Assembly: GCA_030386875.1 (NCBI GenBank)
Contig: CM059575.1
Coordinates: 20,546,293 to 20,610,292 of the forward strand
Length of the DNA stretch: 64,000 nucleotides
Direction of reading: 5' to 3'
From: Morinoia aosen
Taxonomy: Eukaryota > Arthropoda > Malacostraca > Amphipoda > Talitridae
Shown: positions 32,276-45,075 of the stretch, in pieces
Layout of the letters: every line of letters begins with the position of its first letter
Numbering within the stretch: position 1 is the first letter of the stretch
Program-made: the position numbers and the translations under genes
Notes under the pieces: model-generated
Told to the model about the DNA's origin: nothing
The model's input: only the letters and a program-made list of their open reading frames with translations
Database searches by the model: none

Positions 32276-34505
32276 ATCTGTGATGTCAGCAGGGCATTTA
32301 GACGAAAAAATCACCCTCTTGCGTTACGAGCGGCGATGAGAAATTCTAAAAGACTTACTGCTCCTAATTTTTTAAAATTACATTTGATTTGCCCTTCAAA
32401 AACCAAATGAGTCACATTCGCACCAAATTTTCCAAATCTATCAAAATTTTGCAAGAAGTCAAGCATACCTTGTCGTAAGAAGCGCTAAAAATCCTTCACA
32501 GTACGCTGACTCATTCGTATGACCAATATGCCTTCGAAGCATGACAGGTCACCGGCAAAAATAAGTATGAGTGTTCACGTTACAAAAAAAGAGACCGAAA
32601 TAGACCTATCTCCAACATAGAAAACAAAGCACACACTAATGATTCATTCCTTCGAGAACCTAAAAATTTAAAAACTGATTGCTATAGAATTTCTCCTCAA
32701 AGTTTTATAAATACAACTTAATATTTTTACCTTTAAGAAGTACACAAATTTTTTACACGAAATTTACATTCGAATTGACTTCCATCACTGCTTGAAGGAA
32801 GAGAAGAGCATTCCTCATAATTTAAATCTCAAATTATAATTTTTGCTAATACGAAATTCTGGTATTCCACACTTGACGATACTTTGCGATGCATGACCTG
32901 TTCGGAACCGAAAAGAGGCCTTGAATCTTCCACGCTCTCAAAGCTCATGACCACTAAATAAAAGAAAATAAATGACAGAAGTGAATCTATAAAAATCTGG
33001 TAAAAAATCGTTTCAAAACTCTATTCTTTATCATAAATAACACAAAGGATAAAACAATGACAGTAAAATTACCAATATATGAATATGAAAAATACTTTTT
33101 ATGAAGAAAAACCTTGACAAGAATATCAAAGAATACTTTCAATGGTGTGCAGTAAATCTGTCGTATAAGCTAGGCCAATCATACGCTAGAAATGCTAATT
33201 CGTTAAATTATTTACCACTGGATAACTTGCTCTTCTCTCGATAGGTTGCCATAAAAGGCTATGTAATTTATTATATCCCCAATGCTGATATTGTTTAGTA
33301 GGGGATATTAAGATTTTTGCTATATATAAACTTGATAAAAAATAATTTTTATAAATCTCTCAAATATTATCAGAAAGAGAGCATCTCAAAGTTTTGATGC
33401 TTGAATAAAACTTGAAATAGGCGAAATGCAGATGAAATGTTTCGTTTGACCGAGACGAACAAAGTCTCTCAAATAATTCTTAGATCACAGCCATTTTATT
33501 TCTCTATGTAGTTAGATAATAGGTTGGTGGTGTTTACTTTCGATAAGATATCTAGGATTTGCAATTATTTCACCGCGGATTTATTTTTTTGCAGCGTCAA
33601 TGAGACCTAAGATATCGCTTGGAACGCGCACGAAAAACGAAACCTGATCAGGAGCGAAATTTTAGTCATTTCAGCCTACAACTCGGCCTCGAAATAACAC
33701 AGCCAAAAATGACGTCTATCTGAACCAAGGAAATCTCAAGTCTTCACAAAGAGTCCAGCCCAAGCGAACCAAGCCTCTCGCTGACTACAGCACCTTATCG
33801 AACAAAAACAAGTAATCATTTTGGACCGCACTAAAATGGCCACAATGGCCCGAGCCGAACACTTCCGCTCAAAATAAAAAGAAAAATGGTTGCCTTGACC
33901 AGACCCCGAAAAAGGATGAATCGAAACAGAAAGTGAAAAACCGGACGCGGATAGAATGGAATCGGCGATCGAGGATCCGGAGGAGGGAATATCGAGAACG
34001 TGTAGATTGTGTGAACTTTGCCCACAGTCTCAACGTGCTGCTCGGTGAATCCATAAAATAAATTTCTTAAACGCGAAAAAAATACAAAAATATTGAACAA
34101 ATGAATGGAGTAATAAAACTACAGTAACTAAATACCTAGCAACATCAACAAATATAACAAGAAAAAAGGAAAAAATAATATAAATGGAGGAAGAAACGAT
34201 AGTCACTTATGAAAAAAATCCCGTATTATAATTCAATTTGTCAAAAAGAAAGGCACAAGATAATTATAATTGAGCACGCGAATCATAATAAGACTTGACA
34301 ATACTGAATCTAAGTTGATGGCCGCCACTCGCCCAGCGTGAGCTGATTATATCGATCGAATGTACAAGTAACGATGACATTGTATATTGAGAGAAAACTT
34401 TGTTACACGCAATAAACGGAAAATAAACCTTACGACATAGAAACTGCAATATCAGATCAGAAAGTTGGGCACGTCTGCAGATGATGTTTCCATCATCGAA
34501 CATGG
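32276..34505. other. No gene seen (AT-rich)
   Basis: Nothing recognised. 33860-34050 is somewhat GC-richer and carries short minus frames without domain or splice support. Confidence 0.35.
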
Positions 34506-34958
34506 TATTGGGAAAATTGTATGGAATTTATGGTTGAAACGTTTGCGTATGGTAGGACATGCTATTGAAAATATTGTATGGAATTTATGGTTGAAACGTT
34601 TGCGTATGGTAGGACATGCTATTGGAAATATTGTATGGAATTTATGGTTGAAACGTTTGCGTATGGTAGGACATGCTATTGGAAATATTGTATGGAATTT
34701 ATGGTTGAAACGTTTGCGTATGGTAGGACATGCTATTGGAAATATTGTATGGAATTTATGGTTGAAACGTTTGCGTATGGCAGGACATGCTATTGGAAAT
34801 ATTGTATGGAATTTATGGTTGAAACGTTTGCGTATGGTAGGACATGCTATTGGAAATATTGTATGGAATTTATGGTTGAAACGTTTGCGTATGGTAGGAC
34901 ATGCTATTGGAAATATTGTATGGAATTTATGGTTGAAACGTTTGCGTATGGTAGGGCG
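34506..34958. repeat. 57-bp minisatellite, about 8 units
   Basis: Nearly identical units starting ATTGGAAATATTGTATGGAA. The 57-bp length keeps frame, so two plus frames stay open (181 and 130 codons). The longer starts at TTG, has no upstream exon signal, and its only methionines lie in the repeat. I treat it as non-coding. Confidence 0.95.
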
Positions 34959-37167
34959 TGCAAAAAATAGATCTATGGAGAAAATCGTATTGGTGCTATT
35001 ATTGGGATAGGCGTAATTTTACCCCTGCTTAACCCAGACTCAAAGTTGAAGTAAATGTCTAGAAATTTAAGTTTTTAATTCAAATTTTGAACTTATAAAT
35101 GACAGTTTATCTGAAATTGGGTGTGAAATAATAATGGGAAAGAAACTGAAGCGTAGATTAAGAAAATGACATTTCATTGTTCAATTTTTTTCAAACTTTT
35201 GTGTGAAATTTACTGAAAATTTCACACGAATCACCTCGTCAGAAAAAAAAGGACAGCTCAGATGTGGTTCGTAAATAACACTCGAAAACAATACCTCAAA
35301 CCTTCCAGAAGAAGCTTTTCATTTCGGAGGTGTAGGGATTTCTTCAATTTGAAGTCCCTTTCTCATTTAAGAAAGCGCCTTTAGAAGTGACAGCCTCAAT
35401 TCAAGTGGAATCAACGGTCGAGGGAAGATGCAGTGCTCGGACCGCACCGACAAATCGAGTCTTGAAAGAGACTCGACGACTCAATTGCGCACTTCATGAC
35501 CAGAATACGGTTCCAGCGCAGGTCCCGCGAAATTACCTTCAATTGGATCGAAGCCTCCATCTCTGGCTCGGACTCGAGTAGTCCAGGCAATCGAGGCTCA
35601 GAATCATCTTCTGAAGTGTTCCACAACGCGCGGCCTTAATGGACATCAAGACTCGAATTCAGCAGCGTGAGGTCAGGGTAGAAACAAACGGGAACTGTTG
35701 AGCCGCGATTTTGGATTTGTGAATGGTAGAAATGCTTTTCAAGCTGCGATTATACTTTACCAATTGAAGAATTCCGACTTGATTTCGAGGTGAATTATTA
35801 ACGTGTATTTTGCACTTAAAGTTGTGTTACTTGAAGGTGAGCGAACATAATTTTGAAGTCACAATAATAGTGGAATTCTGCAGCGCATTTCTGTGCAAAA
35901 TGGAACAGAGTTGCAGCAGGCAAAACGATGAAGTTTGTGTTTGAGAAATGCCGACTTTCGTCTGCAATGACAAATCGTATGTGAAAACTCAAATTCAAAT
36001 GGAACGATCTCGAAAGCAATTTATTCATCCAAGGAAGGTGGAGTTAGATATTAATTCTTACGATAAATGAGTAATGAAATAAAACAAATAAATGAATCAA
36101 TTAACTGGTGAAATGGGGAAAGCGTGAATGGGTAAATGAAACAAGGAGTTCAGTGGACCGAAATGAACAAGAGACTACCTATAGGGATAAATGTGCTGAA
36201 TAAAAACTCACACACGCAAGCAGAATAAATAAAAAATATGAATAAGAAAGTGAATTAATAGACTAAAAAATATTTCGCAAATCAAAGCAATAAAATGAAA
36301 AATATCCATGCTGATTCTTTTCCTATATTTTTTGATTATTCATACATTTTATAACGCAATAAATATCTTCATCTCGTTTTCCTTAAAATCTTTAATTTTC
36401 AAAACATCTCGATAACCTTGAAATTCCATTTGATCTGTCTCAAGGTCAGAAAAACGAAAGTAAAGCGTGCCCTTGCATCCAATACATGTACAGATACATG
36501 CTGTTTAAAATAAAAAAATTTCCCGCAGAAATATTAATGGATAGATTTATTTAAAAAAATTGCGATGGGAAAAAATCGAAGCTACACAAAGAAGAGCAAA
36601 CAATTTTATAACGGAGGCGAGTTCATGGGAAATACATAGCGCTTTACCCAGCTCAACAAGTTCGAAAACTAACAACAATGACGATAATAAAAATCTAAGA
36701 CTCGTTGAAAATAAGAAAATAACGTAAAGACGTCTAAAAAAGAAAACAATAGATATGTCGGAAAATTGAGGATAAAAAACGAGTCAAAAGACAAGCTAAA
36801 ATGAAACACTAGAAATTCTAAAGTGGTGTTAAAAAGAAAAAAAAGAAATACGTACTCAAAAACAGCAAGAATCGTGAGAAGGAAAGCGAGAGCTGTGTAC
36901 ACTGAAAAACGAATCAGAAAATACTACGATCCAAAAAAACAACAAGAAGATAGGAAATCTAGAGACTTGTTGTCGTGCCGTCGCTGTAGGAGCACAACAA
37001 ATTTTGCCAATAAGTCGGTCAATTTAGTTCGCTTCAGCCGGCAAGCTGTTGTTGAATAGCGCGGACTCGGGCCGCGCTCATCCGCGCTGGAGGAAGACTG
37101 AACGTCTGTAGGTCCACGGCGGGCTGACAGCAGGGGATATTGGACCGCGTGCCAGGGTGAGGTGGTG
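34959..37167. other. No gene seen
   Basis: AT-rich DNA. 35380-35650 is GC-richer with a small hairpin (GAGTCTTGAAAGAGACTC at about 35457) but no convincing exon. Confidence 0.35.
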
Positions 37168-37435
37168 CAGGGTGCCACTTTGTGCGAGAAAGTGGTGGTG
37201 AAGAGTGTCACTTTGTGCGAGAAAGTGGTGGTGAAGAGTGTCACATTGTGCGAGAAAGTGGTGGTGAAGAGTGTCACTTTGTGCGAGAAAGTCGCGGTGA
37301 AGAGTATCACTTTTTGCGAGAAAGTGGTGGTGAAGAGTGTCACTTTGTGCGAGAAAGTGGTGGTGAAGAGTGTCACTTTGTGCGAGAAAGTGGTGGTGAA
37401 GAGTGTCACTTTGTGCGAGTAAGTGATGGTGAAGG
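37168..37435. repeat. 33-bp minisatellite, about 8 units
   Basis: Units of GTGGTGAAGAGTGTCAC plus TTTGTGCGAGAAA. The unit is a multiple of 3, so several frames are open on both strands. Diverged GTGATGGTGAAG versions continue into the hairpin arm beginning at 37477, which suggests that arm derives from the same repeat. Confidence 0.93.
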
Positions 37436-37476
37436 GTACCATTTCCTGAGAGGAGGTGTCCAATAATAGAGCTTCG

Positions 37477-38031
37477 AACGCTAGTGGGAAAGTGATTGTG
37501 CTATATATACGGAGAAGTGATGGTGAAGAGTAAAACTTTTTTCAGGGAAATATTGAAAGTGAAGAGTGAAGAAAGTGAAGTGAAGAGTATATATATATAT
37601 ATTGATATTTTATCATGTTACACCTCCCCCTTGGCACTTTCTTCACGGCTTGACGTTGCTATGCCTTCTTCTATGTCTCTTTTTTACTGTATAATGATTT
37701 CAAGGGTCCTAGCTGACCCAAAAAAAATAATAAAGAAAAAATTGAAATGGTTTAATTTTATCATGTTACACCTCCCCCTTGGCACTTTCTTCACGGCTTG
37801 ACGTTGCTATGCCTTCTTCTATGTCTCTTTTTTACTGTATAATGATTTCAAGGGTCCTAGCTGACCCAAAAAAAATAATAAAGAAAAAATTGAAATGGTT
37901 TATATATCTTTGTATATATATACTCTTCACTTCACTTTCTTCACTCTTCACTTTCAATATTTCCCTGAAAAAAGTTTTACTCTTCACCATCACTTCTCCG
38001 TATATATAGCACTATCACTTTCCCACTAGCG

Positions 38032-38033
<2 letters not shown>
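37477..38033. repeat. Large inverted repeat (about 125-bp arms) around a tandemly duplicated 148-bp loop
   Basis: The left arm (37477 to about 37603, from AACGCTAGTGGGAAAGTGAT) is repeated almost perfectly in reverse complement at about 37915-38033. The spacer is two copies of a 148-bp sequence (37609-37756 and 37757-37904), each starting TTATCATGTTACACC and ending in TTGAAATGGTTT. The copies look identical over most of their length. Such a near-perfect hairpin implies a recent foldback duplication or an assembly artefact. Confidence 0.88.

Positions 38034-38110
<77 letters not shown>
38033..38110. repeat. (TA)n microsatellite
   Basis: About 78 bp of uninterrupted TA dinucleotides directly at the right end of the large inverted repeat. 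Confidence 0.97.
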
Positions 38111-38111
<1 letters not shown>

Positions 38112-39935
38112 TACTTTAAACTTCATTCCATGGCCCAACCGTATCAGCCCTTGAAGAAAGATCGAAACACATTTGATCGAGGTTCGGGTCTTGAACCATG
38201 CATCAGCTGCCATTTTTACCGGCCAAGAAGCTCCCTAGTTCCCAATCGCCCGACGTTTATTGTCATTGGGATACAAACACAAGCCGGGTACTCAGTTTTA
38301 TCACTTGGCTCAGGGATTGAACGTGCAATCAAATAAAAAGCGCAAGATCATACTATTATCACCAAGCACCAGGTCGTTGTATAAAACCTGCCTGCAAAAA
38401 TAAGGCCGTGGGTTAAAACCAAAGTATTTCCACATTCATTTACTCTCAAATAATATAGCAGAATACGTACAAATGACAAAAAATATTAATCACATGTCAC
38501 AAAATTTTCAGCATCGTAAAAATTTAATTACATTAAATAAAATAAAGTTACATACCCAGAGTCGAAGAGAATTTTCCAAATAGCCAAAAAAATCAGCAAA
38601 AAAATTATCCCGAAAACCTCAGAACACGTCTTGAGATTTCAATGAGCCGAAACGACGATGAGCTCAATAGCAACGTTATAGTCCGGGGAAGCCTGTGATC
38701 AGAAATAACGTCTGAAAATATCCGCACCAAAAACTGAAGATTTTTACGAGCAAGAACCTATAAAAAATCCTGAGGATCCCTCGTAGACCCTCGAGTCTGG
38801 AAATCTGACGTAAAGAGCGGTTTGAGAGTCCTTGAAAGCAGCGCTCTACTGTGAAGTGAGAGACTTGGAAGACTGGAGCTGGGAAGGAGAGGGAACTACT
38901 TGTAGCAGACTTCTTAAGTAGTGAGAGGATGTTATTATTGATGTTCAAGGTCCCAGAGATCTAAAGTGTAATAAACATTTGAAGTCATAAATTGTATCAA
39001 TTATCGAGGGAATATGGGACATGAATACGACCAATATGAACCTCAGGACTAGCGCACATTGAGCCCAGGAACTTTATAGAGCCGCCGGGCAATATAGCGC
39101 CAGACATCAATATAGCGCCAGCCAACAGCCCCAGATCGTCCAAATGCATCGAACAAATCCGATATCTGGAGTGTGTTTGTTGAAGTCTACGGGATGCGGG
39201 CGCCGCATTCGATTGACTCTCCCGAACTGCGTAGTTGGTCAGAATAAGGTATGAACTACAACGTACGTGTGGCAGAAACAAAAAGATCCACATGTTTCTA
39301 TCAATCGTTCGTTTCTTTTGATGAGCATAAATCGACGTTCGTATGCTTACTGACAGTAGAATAATAATTCTTCAATGAGGCACAAGAAATGAAAAAACAA
39401 TCGTATTGATGTCTTCTCTGTTCACATGCGCTGAAGTTATCCGAACTCAGATATAAAATAGCTATAGAGATGTAAAAATAATAAAACATATAAACATATG
39501 AAATAGCAAAAAAATTTAGAGAGATAATACAACAATAAATTGATGCTCAAATGTGTCTACACCACGACCCTTAAAGGAAGCAAAACAACTTCATTTTAAG
39601 ACGGTTATTCCTCACACATTATTGATTCGATTTAACTCAATCAACTCACACGTATTTCGCCTCAGAGCGTAAGAATAGAAGGTTTAATTTTACCCATGTT
39701 TACAAGGACAGCAGGCTAATCACGGAACGCAAACAAGCAAGCATTCTCGTAAAACGCGCGTCAGACAACACACACGAATGTCCTTGGCGGAGATCACATG
39801 CAGGCAGGCGTGATGCGTTGTATGTATTAATTATAGCTCTGCACGTCACACACCAAAGAATTTGCATGCGATTGATCATAGCGATATCAATAAACGACCC
39901 AATATCGAAAATGTTAACCATTTTTAATGATAATC
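38111..39935. other. No certain gene
   Basis: 38150-38400 has a GC-richer stretch with GGTTCGGGTCTTGAACC; on the minus strand GGTTCAAGACC resembles a pol III B box, so a tRNA-derived SINE is conceivable, but no A box or tail is clear. The 98-codon minus frame 38997-39293 begins with ATG but shows no recognised domain. Confidence 0.3.
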
Positions 39936-40075
39936 AGGGTTCAAGGGTTATGTGAACTAATATGTATGACCGAGTGCGACAATATGAGGGTTCAAGGGTT
40001 ATGTGAAGTAATATGTATGACCGAGTGCGACAATATGAGGGTTCAAGAGTTATGTGAAGTCATATGTATGCTGAG
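39936..40075. repeat. 51-bp tandem repeat, 2.7 units
   Basis: AGGGTTCAAGGGTTATGTGA begins copies at 39936, 39987 and 40038. The third is truncated with small deletions. Confidence 0.88.
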
Positions 40076-41502
40076 TGTACAATGAAGGATCCAGTGTGTT
40101 AACGGATAAAGCTAATTTTACAAGGACGCTTCTTTGTCCGAACGCCATGATTAACCTGTTGCCCTTACAAACATGTGTAAAATTAATATAAGAAGGCATA
40201 TAACTCTTACCTACCTACCTACATGAATGAGAAACCACGAGTAAGACAGATGTGCGCGAGTCCACTTTGTTTCTACGCGCTTGCTGAAAACTCCAGTACT
40301 AATATGATACCTAATATACTAATCTAGTACTAATTGCTTATAATTTAGTAACACTTACTAATCCAGTACTAATCTAAAAACGAAAATTACTAATATAAAA
40401 ACTAAAATTACCAATATAATAACAATACCAATGTTAATTTTTCTCATAATTAGTTGAGGGTATCCACTACGTTAAAATTTTCGGGTTTATCATTGCTGCC
40501 CGCGTGTTTAGGTCCGAGAGAGCTATTTTAGTTCATTACAGCAGAGTGAAATTTTGTTTATACAGTTAACGTTAGGGTTAAACATAGGGATAAAATTAAG
40601 GTCAAGGTTTATGCGAAGGCTGAATTTATTTTAGGTCTAGGGGTGGCAAGGGGGGCTGTAACTCCATGGTATCAAACATGGTGTAACTCCATGGTATGCT
40701 TTTGAAAAGTTAATTATTATAATATAGAAATGATAATGTCTATGATATTTAATCAGTTATTGGTGCAGGCAAGCCGAAATGGAAATCCGATTATCATAAA
40801 TGCTATGACCAGTACAGAGTTCATCAGAAACCGTCGCTGAGCAGATCTCAGGAACGACTGTTAGAGGACGAAGGCCAACGTCCTGGTCAAAAAATGGAGA
40901 TAAAAAATTTATCTCACGCAAAAAAATGTCATGGCCTTCATATGAAATCAATGGCAATTTACGACAATTTATTGAAGCATACGCATAGATGAGAATATGG
41001 GAAAAGAAACGTTCGCAATAATAGTTAAATTTACGTAAAGCTATGAAACATTCTGAAATTTTGGAGCAAAATTATTGAAAATACCCGATATAATACGAGA
41101 AGCAACACAAATCTGCAAGCATATATACAATTCATGCGAATATGCGGCTGTAGCTGAATATCAATCACGCGATAACTGCGCATGAATTACGGAGCCTTGA
41201 CATGGGCCATTTAGACACCATATCTAGAGTTGAAAGCTACGCGCCCCAGCGTCACCAACACTTCATTAGTTTTTTAATCAGAGCGCTGTGTTTGCTCAAG
41301 CATGACCTCCGTTGCTAAGAGTTGTGCTCTTGTTTGTACAAATTTGATGAACGTTTGCGTAGGAGATGTGTATGTCTGACCCAGGCATGTCGAAATAGGC
41401 TGCGGCGCGCAGAGGCAGCGTCCGTTTGTCCAGATGCGGCTGCCGCAATGGTCGTCTCTCTTAACGCGGCGTAAAATGTGCGTTGTGCTCTTCGAAATGT
41501 CT
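40076..41502. other. No gene seen; TACTAA-rich low complexity at 40290-40440
   Basis: Short CTAATCTAGTACTAAT and ACTAATATAAAAACTAAAATTACC repetitions occur at 40290-40440, and GTAACTCCATGGTAT is duplicated near 40660-40700. No exon was recognised. Confidence 0.4.
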
Positions 41503-42000
41503 AATTCTAACAAGTGCTATTGGAAAATGCTTAATTCCAACAAGTGCAATTGGGAAATGCTTAATTCTAACAAGTGCTATTGGGAAATGCTTAATTCTAA
41601 CAAGTGCTATTGGGAAATGCTTAATTCTAACAAGTGCTATTGGAAAATGCTTAATTCCAACAAGTGCAATTGGGAAATGCTCAATTCTAACAAGTGCTAT
41701 TGGAAAATGCTTAATTCCAACAAGTGCAATTGGGAAATGCTTAATTCTAACAAGTGCTATTGGAAAATGCTTAATTCCAACAAGTGCTATTGGAAAATGC
41801 TTAATTCTAACAAGTGTTATTGGGAAATGCTTAATTCTAACAATTTCTTAAGTGCTGTTAGGAAATGCTTAATTCTAACAAGTGCTGTTCGGAAATATTT
41901 AACTCTAAGAAGTGCTGTTAGGAAATGCTTAACTCTAGCAAGTACTGTTAGGAAATGCTCAACTCTAACAAGTGTTAGGGGGAAATGTCTATTAAATGCC
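41503..42000. repeat. 30-bp minisatellite, about 16 units, decaying rightward
   Basis: Units of AATGCTTAATTCTAACAAG plus TGCTATTGGGA, with TTGGAAA/TTCCAAC variants partly alternating. After 41840 the units change to AGTGCTGTTAGG and become irregular. The 194- and 122-codon plus frames arise because 30 is a multiple of 3. Confidence 0.93.
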
Positions 42001-42290
42001 AATAGAAAAATGCGTTAACGTTAACTATTGATTACTGTTAAATAACTGCTTTTGAAAAAAGTGTACTAAGCGCCACTGTAAAAAGTGTGTTAAGTGCTAT
42101 ATAACAGGATAAAGCGCAATAAGCAATCTTGTAAAAAGTGCATTAAGTGCTAAAGGAAAAAGTGCAATAAGTAAACTTGTGAAAAAAGTCCATTTAGTGC
42201 AATAGGAAAAAGAATAACATGCAATCTTGTAAAAAAGTGCATTAAGTGATAAAGAAAAAACTTTAAGTAGAGCTATTGGGAAGCGTATTA
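42001..42290. repeat. Degenerate extension of the 30-bp array
   Basis: Loose repetition of AAAAAGTGCATTAAGTGC and GCAATCTTGTAAAAAGTG motifs; probably old, diverged units of the neighbouring array or a related tract. Confidence 0.6.
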
Positions 42291-42549
42291 AATACAGCCG
42301 CGTGAATAATAGAGGACTCACGAATATAGATTAAAAAATTCATCAATTTCGCGTTGAAGAAGCACACAACGAAGTGAAAAAGCGCAAGTATGAGAAGAAT
42401 GAATGGTTGGAATGGAATGAATTAGGCATAAAAATGTTGGCCTCATAACATAAACAACATTGTCGGTCTTACACCATCGCAGACATGACTCCAATTCAGG
42501 TAACTGAACACCCAGTTACAAAATAGTTGAAAGTCTCGAAAGCACAAGC

Positions 42550-42747
42550 TTAACACGTCGGTCGCGGTGAGAGCCGCCAGTGTACACGGACGGGATTTTC
42601 ATAATGCTGCTCACCGACCAGTAGTCACAAACTCAATATTTATAACTACTTAATCAAAGTTACTTAAATGAAGGCATTACTTGTTATTTTAAAAATTGCG
42701 TACAACACCTGAATTTAAATTTGGGTCGAATATTGAACTCCAGTTAA
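42550..42747. mobile_element. Diverged piggyBac-like MITE copy
   Basis: Starts at TTAA (42550) with CACGTCGGTCGCGG and shares TTTTCATAATGCTGCT, ACAAACTCAATATTTATAA and AAATGAAGGCA with the reverse complement of the 4226-4446 element. A possible right TTAA is at 42744-42747, but that terminal repeat is lost. Confidence 0.6.
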
Positions 42748-43079
42748 ACCCATCGCAATCAACGAGCTAAACTTACAAGCTAATCTAATTCAACTAAAAG
42801 TACGAAACTAAATCTAAAATAACACGCCATGCCTCTCACTTCTATTCACACGAATTTCCCAACAATAAAATAATACTGTAGGGGTGATTTGAAAAAATGC
42901 TGAAAATTTAGGCTATGGTAATGATTTTAGATTTACTCAGTCTTGAGTTTTGGGGCCAGCAAAGAAAATCCATGCCGTCGGCGCTCCATGTTGTTGTTGT
43001 GCGATATTGAGCACAAAATTATCGACACAAACAAAGTTAGTTCTCCTTATACTACTAGTACTAGAATTACTAATACTAC
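42748..43079. other. No gene seen
   Basis: AT-rich. ACTACTAGTACTAG and ACTACTAGTAGT palindromic low complexity occurs at 43055-43095. Confidence 0.4.
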
Positions 43080-43560
43080 TAGTAGTTTTACAGCACTAAT
43101 GAAAACTACTAAATGAAACACATATCTTGACTCAAAACACATTACTACTGCACTACTAACATAACAATAGTTCTTGATACAAACCAAACTAATAAAAACT
43201 ACGAATAATATACTTCATTGTGTCACAAAATAAAGGACTGCCAACCTTCTAAAACAACAATATACCTAAGCACGACCCAAACGACTGAAAACTACCAAAA
43301 ACACACATCTCTCGTTACAAAATAAGTTCCTTCTACAGTCTGATGCTAAGCGAACAGTAGTTCTATACAAGAACCCAACTATTGGAAACTATAAGAAACA
43401 CACATCTCTAGTCATAAAGAAAGTTCCTTCTAAACTATTCTGCTAAACTAACAATAGTTTTACACAAGAACCAAACTAATGAAAACTACCAAACATAAAC
43501 ACACATCTCTCGTCACAAAACAAATTACTATTAAACTATTATGCTATACTAACAATAGGT
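43080..43560. repeat. About 100-bp tandem repeat, 4-5 diverged units
   Basis: CACACATCTCTMGT recurs at about 43302, 43399 and 43500, and AACAATAGTT plus ACAAGAACCAAACTA blocks recur in the same order. The oldest units at the left are much diverged. Confidence 0.75.
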
Positions 43561-44799
43561 ATAAAGAAGAATTAAGCTTCTGAGAACAACCCAGAATAAA
43601 CACACGCGCAGACGCACACAAGGCGCAGACCGCAGCACCAGCAGACCAGAGCGCGTCACAGGCGCCTCCCAAAAACACAGCAAACTTGTCACCACCAAAA
43701 GCCAAATTCCCAACTTTGAAGCGAGAGAATAAATCGAATTTCCGGACTCTGGAAGTCCAGCAATCGGAAGTATCGACAGAAAGTCGATAACTGAAAAACG
43801 ACAATTTTTGTGAAAAAAATTTTTGGTATTATTTTCCATATTCAAGCCAAATAAAGTGAATAAAGATTTGAGAAAAATAACCAAGACAACGTGAGGCTAT
43901 TGAATGAAATACATTTCGGCGACGAACTCGGTACAACAACAAAAAACGTTTTCATCGTACTTCACAGTGCTGACACCTCGCTCTCTATTTCTTTTTTCCA
44001 TTTATCTCTCATCAGCTTTACCAAATGATCAAGTGGGTAATTAATTTAAATTGCAACGCATAAATCATGCTAAATTATATTTAAATATTCACGCAACTAT
44101 TTTATTGCCCTAATTTTCTTGTTTCTGTTTAGTTGTGTTTAATTTTAGCTCGTAACTTCTCGAGCTTCAGATCTATTTCATGCAATAAAATTTGTGAGAT
44201 TTCCGAATGTCGTACTGTTCGGTCGAGTGCTCTGCGAGAATTGAAAATCCCGATTATCATGCATAAACAGCATGAAAAAACGTGCAGTTAATTTATGACT
44301 AACAAAAAAGATAGCCATTCCGACCAAAAATGGTACTTATGTTGCACAAATTATTCCGTCACTACGATCCCAACGATTGAAAAATGTAATAAAAACAACA
44401 AATGACGATTATCACACAGAAACAGCACAAAAAACAAACGTAATTCATTCACACCTAACAAAAAATAACTATTCCCACATTATGTGACAAACAATGCCTA
44501 ACTATTCCGCCGCTTCAAATCCAAAGATGGAAAACCGAACCGAAGTTACCGTAAAAATCGAGCAAATTTGCACCAGCAGAAGTTCGAGGCCAGTCTCACC
44601 CGGCACGCATCGTACGCGCTCCAAAATTGTGAAGTGTTCAGCGCCCAAAAGAGAAATTAAAGACATGTTTCAATGGCCATTATTTCGTAATAATGGAGAA
44701 CAAATTTCCCGCGAAGAACTTCAAAACAAAACTTGACAGCGCTCTTTGTTGTCCTTGGGAGTCCTGCTGCAACTGCGCACGCATTCTTAGTGTCCTTAT
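43561..44799. other. No certain gene
   Basis: An 80-codon ATG-started plus frame (44494-44736) and two overlapping minus frames (43544-43884) are present, but none shows a domain, splice context or codon bias strong enough to call. Confidence 0.3.
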
Positions 44800-45075
44800 C
44801 TTTTGACTACCATACATTTTTCACGATTAGTGCACGTTTCTTACAACTAACTTACATTTTTCAAGACTAGCGTAATTTTCTTAGGACAAACGTACATTTA
44901 TTGCAACATGTGTACTTTCCTTACGGATAGCGCACTTATCTTGTTTTTCTGAGACTATCGTTCTTTTTTTCCGACGACGGTGCGTTTCTTTTACTAGCGC
45001 ACTTTTTATTCCGACATGCGTATTTATCAAACGACTAGCGTACTCTTTTGAGACTGACGTAATTTTCTAAGCATT
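44800..45075. repeat. Degenerate about 30-bp tandem repeat
   Basis: Loose copies of TTTCTTACGACTAGCGTAC-type motifs (ACTAGCGTAATTTTC, GATAGCGCACTTATC, ACTAGCGTACTC). Confidence 0.6.

Noticed and set aside
34465-35010. 181-codon repeat protein (GNIVWNLWLKRLRMVGHAI units)
   Set aside because: 57-bp repeat in phase with codons; TTG start, a second frame equally open, and nearly identical DNA without silent-site bias.
38150-38260. Possible tRNA-derived SINE or tRNA gene (GGTTCAAGACC on minus strand)
   Set aside because: Only a B-box-like motif is present; no A box at proper spacing, no cloverleaf, no tail.
41434-42018. 194-codon Asn/Lys/Cys repeat protein
   Set aside because: By-product of the 30-bp minisatellite; another frame is also open and no exon signals exist.
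44494-44736. 80-codon ATG-started frame
   Set aside because: Possible small gene, but codon use matches the background and no domain or promoter is seen.
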